From: Candidatus Rokuibacteriota bacterium | Lineage (GTDB): Bacteria > Methylomirabilota > Methylomirabilia > Rokubacteriales > CSP1-6 | Direction of reading: 5' to 3' | DNA: 5,996 nucleotides | NCBI GenBank assembly: GCA_003220195.1 | Contig: QHRT01000270.1 | Coordinates: forward strand, 1-5,996 | Part shown: piece after piece, positions 5,529 through 5,996 of the stretch | Layout of the letters: every line of letters starts with the position of its first letter | How positions within the stretch are numbered: the stretch's first letter is position 1 | Program-made: the position numbers and the translations under genes | The notes under the pieces: generated by a model | What the model was told of the DNA's origin: nothing | Databases searched by the model: none | Seen by the model: only the letters and a program-made list of their open reading frames with translations

Positions 5529-5996
5529 ATGGGACGGTTCACCGTCGTCACGTTGGCCGTGATCATGTTGACCGGCTCGATCGACACGGCGCAGGCCCAA
5601 TCGTGGAAGCCGCCCGCCGACGGCCAGCGCTGTCCGTCGAAGTGGGGCGCCGGCGACGAGCGCGGCTCCGCCAACCACATGAAGCCGGAGACGGTGCTCC
5701 GCGCCACCCGCTTGATCAAGAGTGGCGAAGTGATCGAGCTCGGCCACGTCCTGTCCGCCGACATGCCGATCTCCGGCACCCGACAATTCAACGTGCACAC
5801 CAAGCGCACCTTCATGAATCCGCAAAGCAACCGCCGCGGCAGCAACGAGGAGCTGGTCACCTCCGAGATCGGACAGGTCGGCACGCAGCTCGACGGCTTC
5901 ACGCACCAGACGATCGGCGACAGCCTCTATAACTGCGTCAAGCTCGACGACGTCCAGACGAGGACGGGCTTCAAGAAGCTCGGCATCGAGAACGTC
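5529..5996 (+). CDS. Exported cyclase-family (PF04199, kynurenine formamidase-like) hydrolase, 3' end beyond window
   Basis: The first 156 codons are present and the frame is open at the right edge; family members are usually about 250-340 residues. A signal peptide covers residues 1-23 (hydrophobic core 6-16, AQA before Q24). The family N-terminal pattern WGAGDERGSANHMKPETV (39-56) is clear, followed by GEVIELGH (66-73), which begins the core fold. The metal-site region is GQVGTQLDGFTH (115-126). Against the HxGTHxDxPxH motif of kynurenine formamidase, both histidines before the Asp are glutamine (Gln116, Gln120), while Asp122 and His126 remain. I believe this Gln variant recurs in a subgroup of the family, so it is not necessarily inactive. 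Likely chemistry is metal-dependent hydrolysis of an amide, formamide or lactone. It is divergent from the M20/transporter operon across 131 nt. The exact substrate cannot be told. Confidence 0.9.
   Translation, partial: MGRFTVVTLAVIMLTGSIDTAQAQSWKPPADGQRCPSKWGAGDERGSANHMKPETVLRATRLIKSGEVIELGHVLSADMPISGTRQFNVHTKRTFMNPQSNRRGSNEELVTSEIGQVGTQLDGFTHQTIGDSLYNCVKLDDVQTRTGFKKLGIENV

Noticed and set aside
3799..5562. Plus-strand open frame of 587 codons opposite the M20 hydrolase gene
   Set aside because: It is an antisense shadow rich in Arg, Asp, Glu and His with no motif. The opposite strand holds all M20 catalytic residues, and the frame would overlap the start of the cyclase-family gene.
4073..5902. 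Minus-strand open frame of 609 codons spanning the hydrolase gene, the intergenic region and the cyclase-family gene
   Set aside because: Most of it is an out-of-phase copy of the M20 gene, and the rest is antisense to the cyclase-family gene, which has a perfect ribosome binding site and a family motif.

Overview
The window is high-GC (about two thirds by eye) bacterial DNA with closely packed genes, overlapping 4-nt start/stop junctions and strong GGAGG-type ribosome binding sites. Three exported proteins carry Sec-type signal peptides without a lipobox cysteine, which suggests a Gram-negative envelope. The style fits soil or sediment lineages such as Acidobacteriota (Vicinamibacteria-like) or Rokubacteria, but that assignment is a guess from composition and protein style.

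Layout, left to right. Positions 1-526 hold no gene I can defend: a weak candidate 3' end of a plus-strand gene (stop at 98-100), a hairpin at 403-419, and otherwise featureless DNA. From 527 to 5397 everything lies on the minus strand and reads as one operon, in transcription order: a secreted M20 metallopeptidase/amidohydrolase (5397-3970), ABC permease A (3938-3153), ABC ATPase (3156-2341), ABC permease B (2344-1570, broken by a frameshift and apparent 26-nt deletion) and an NMT1/THI5-type periplasmic binding protein (1528-527). Positions 5398-5528 are a divergent intergenic region with promoter candidates in both directions. From 5529 to the right edge runs the start of an exported cyclase-family (PF04199) hydrolase on the plus strand.

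How they may work together: the four ABC genes make a NitT/TauT-like importer with two different membrane subunits. The exported M20 hydrolase could release a small molecule from an N-acyl or peptide conjugate in the periplasm for import. The divergent cyclase-family enzyme, also exported, may act on related amide-type compounds. The substrate is unknown; the binding protein looks closest to the thiamin-pyrimidine/riboflavin-precursor group, but no TPP or FMN riboswitch is visible upstream.

The main anomaly is permease B: its reading frame is interrupted after residue 78 and about nine residues of a membrane helix are missing relative to permease A. The frame that stays open past the break runs on into the binding-protein gene, so automatic annotation may report a false 605-residue permease/binding-protein fusion.
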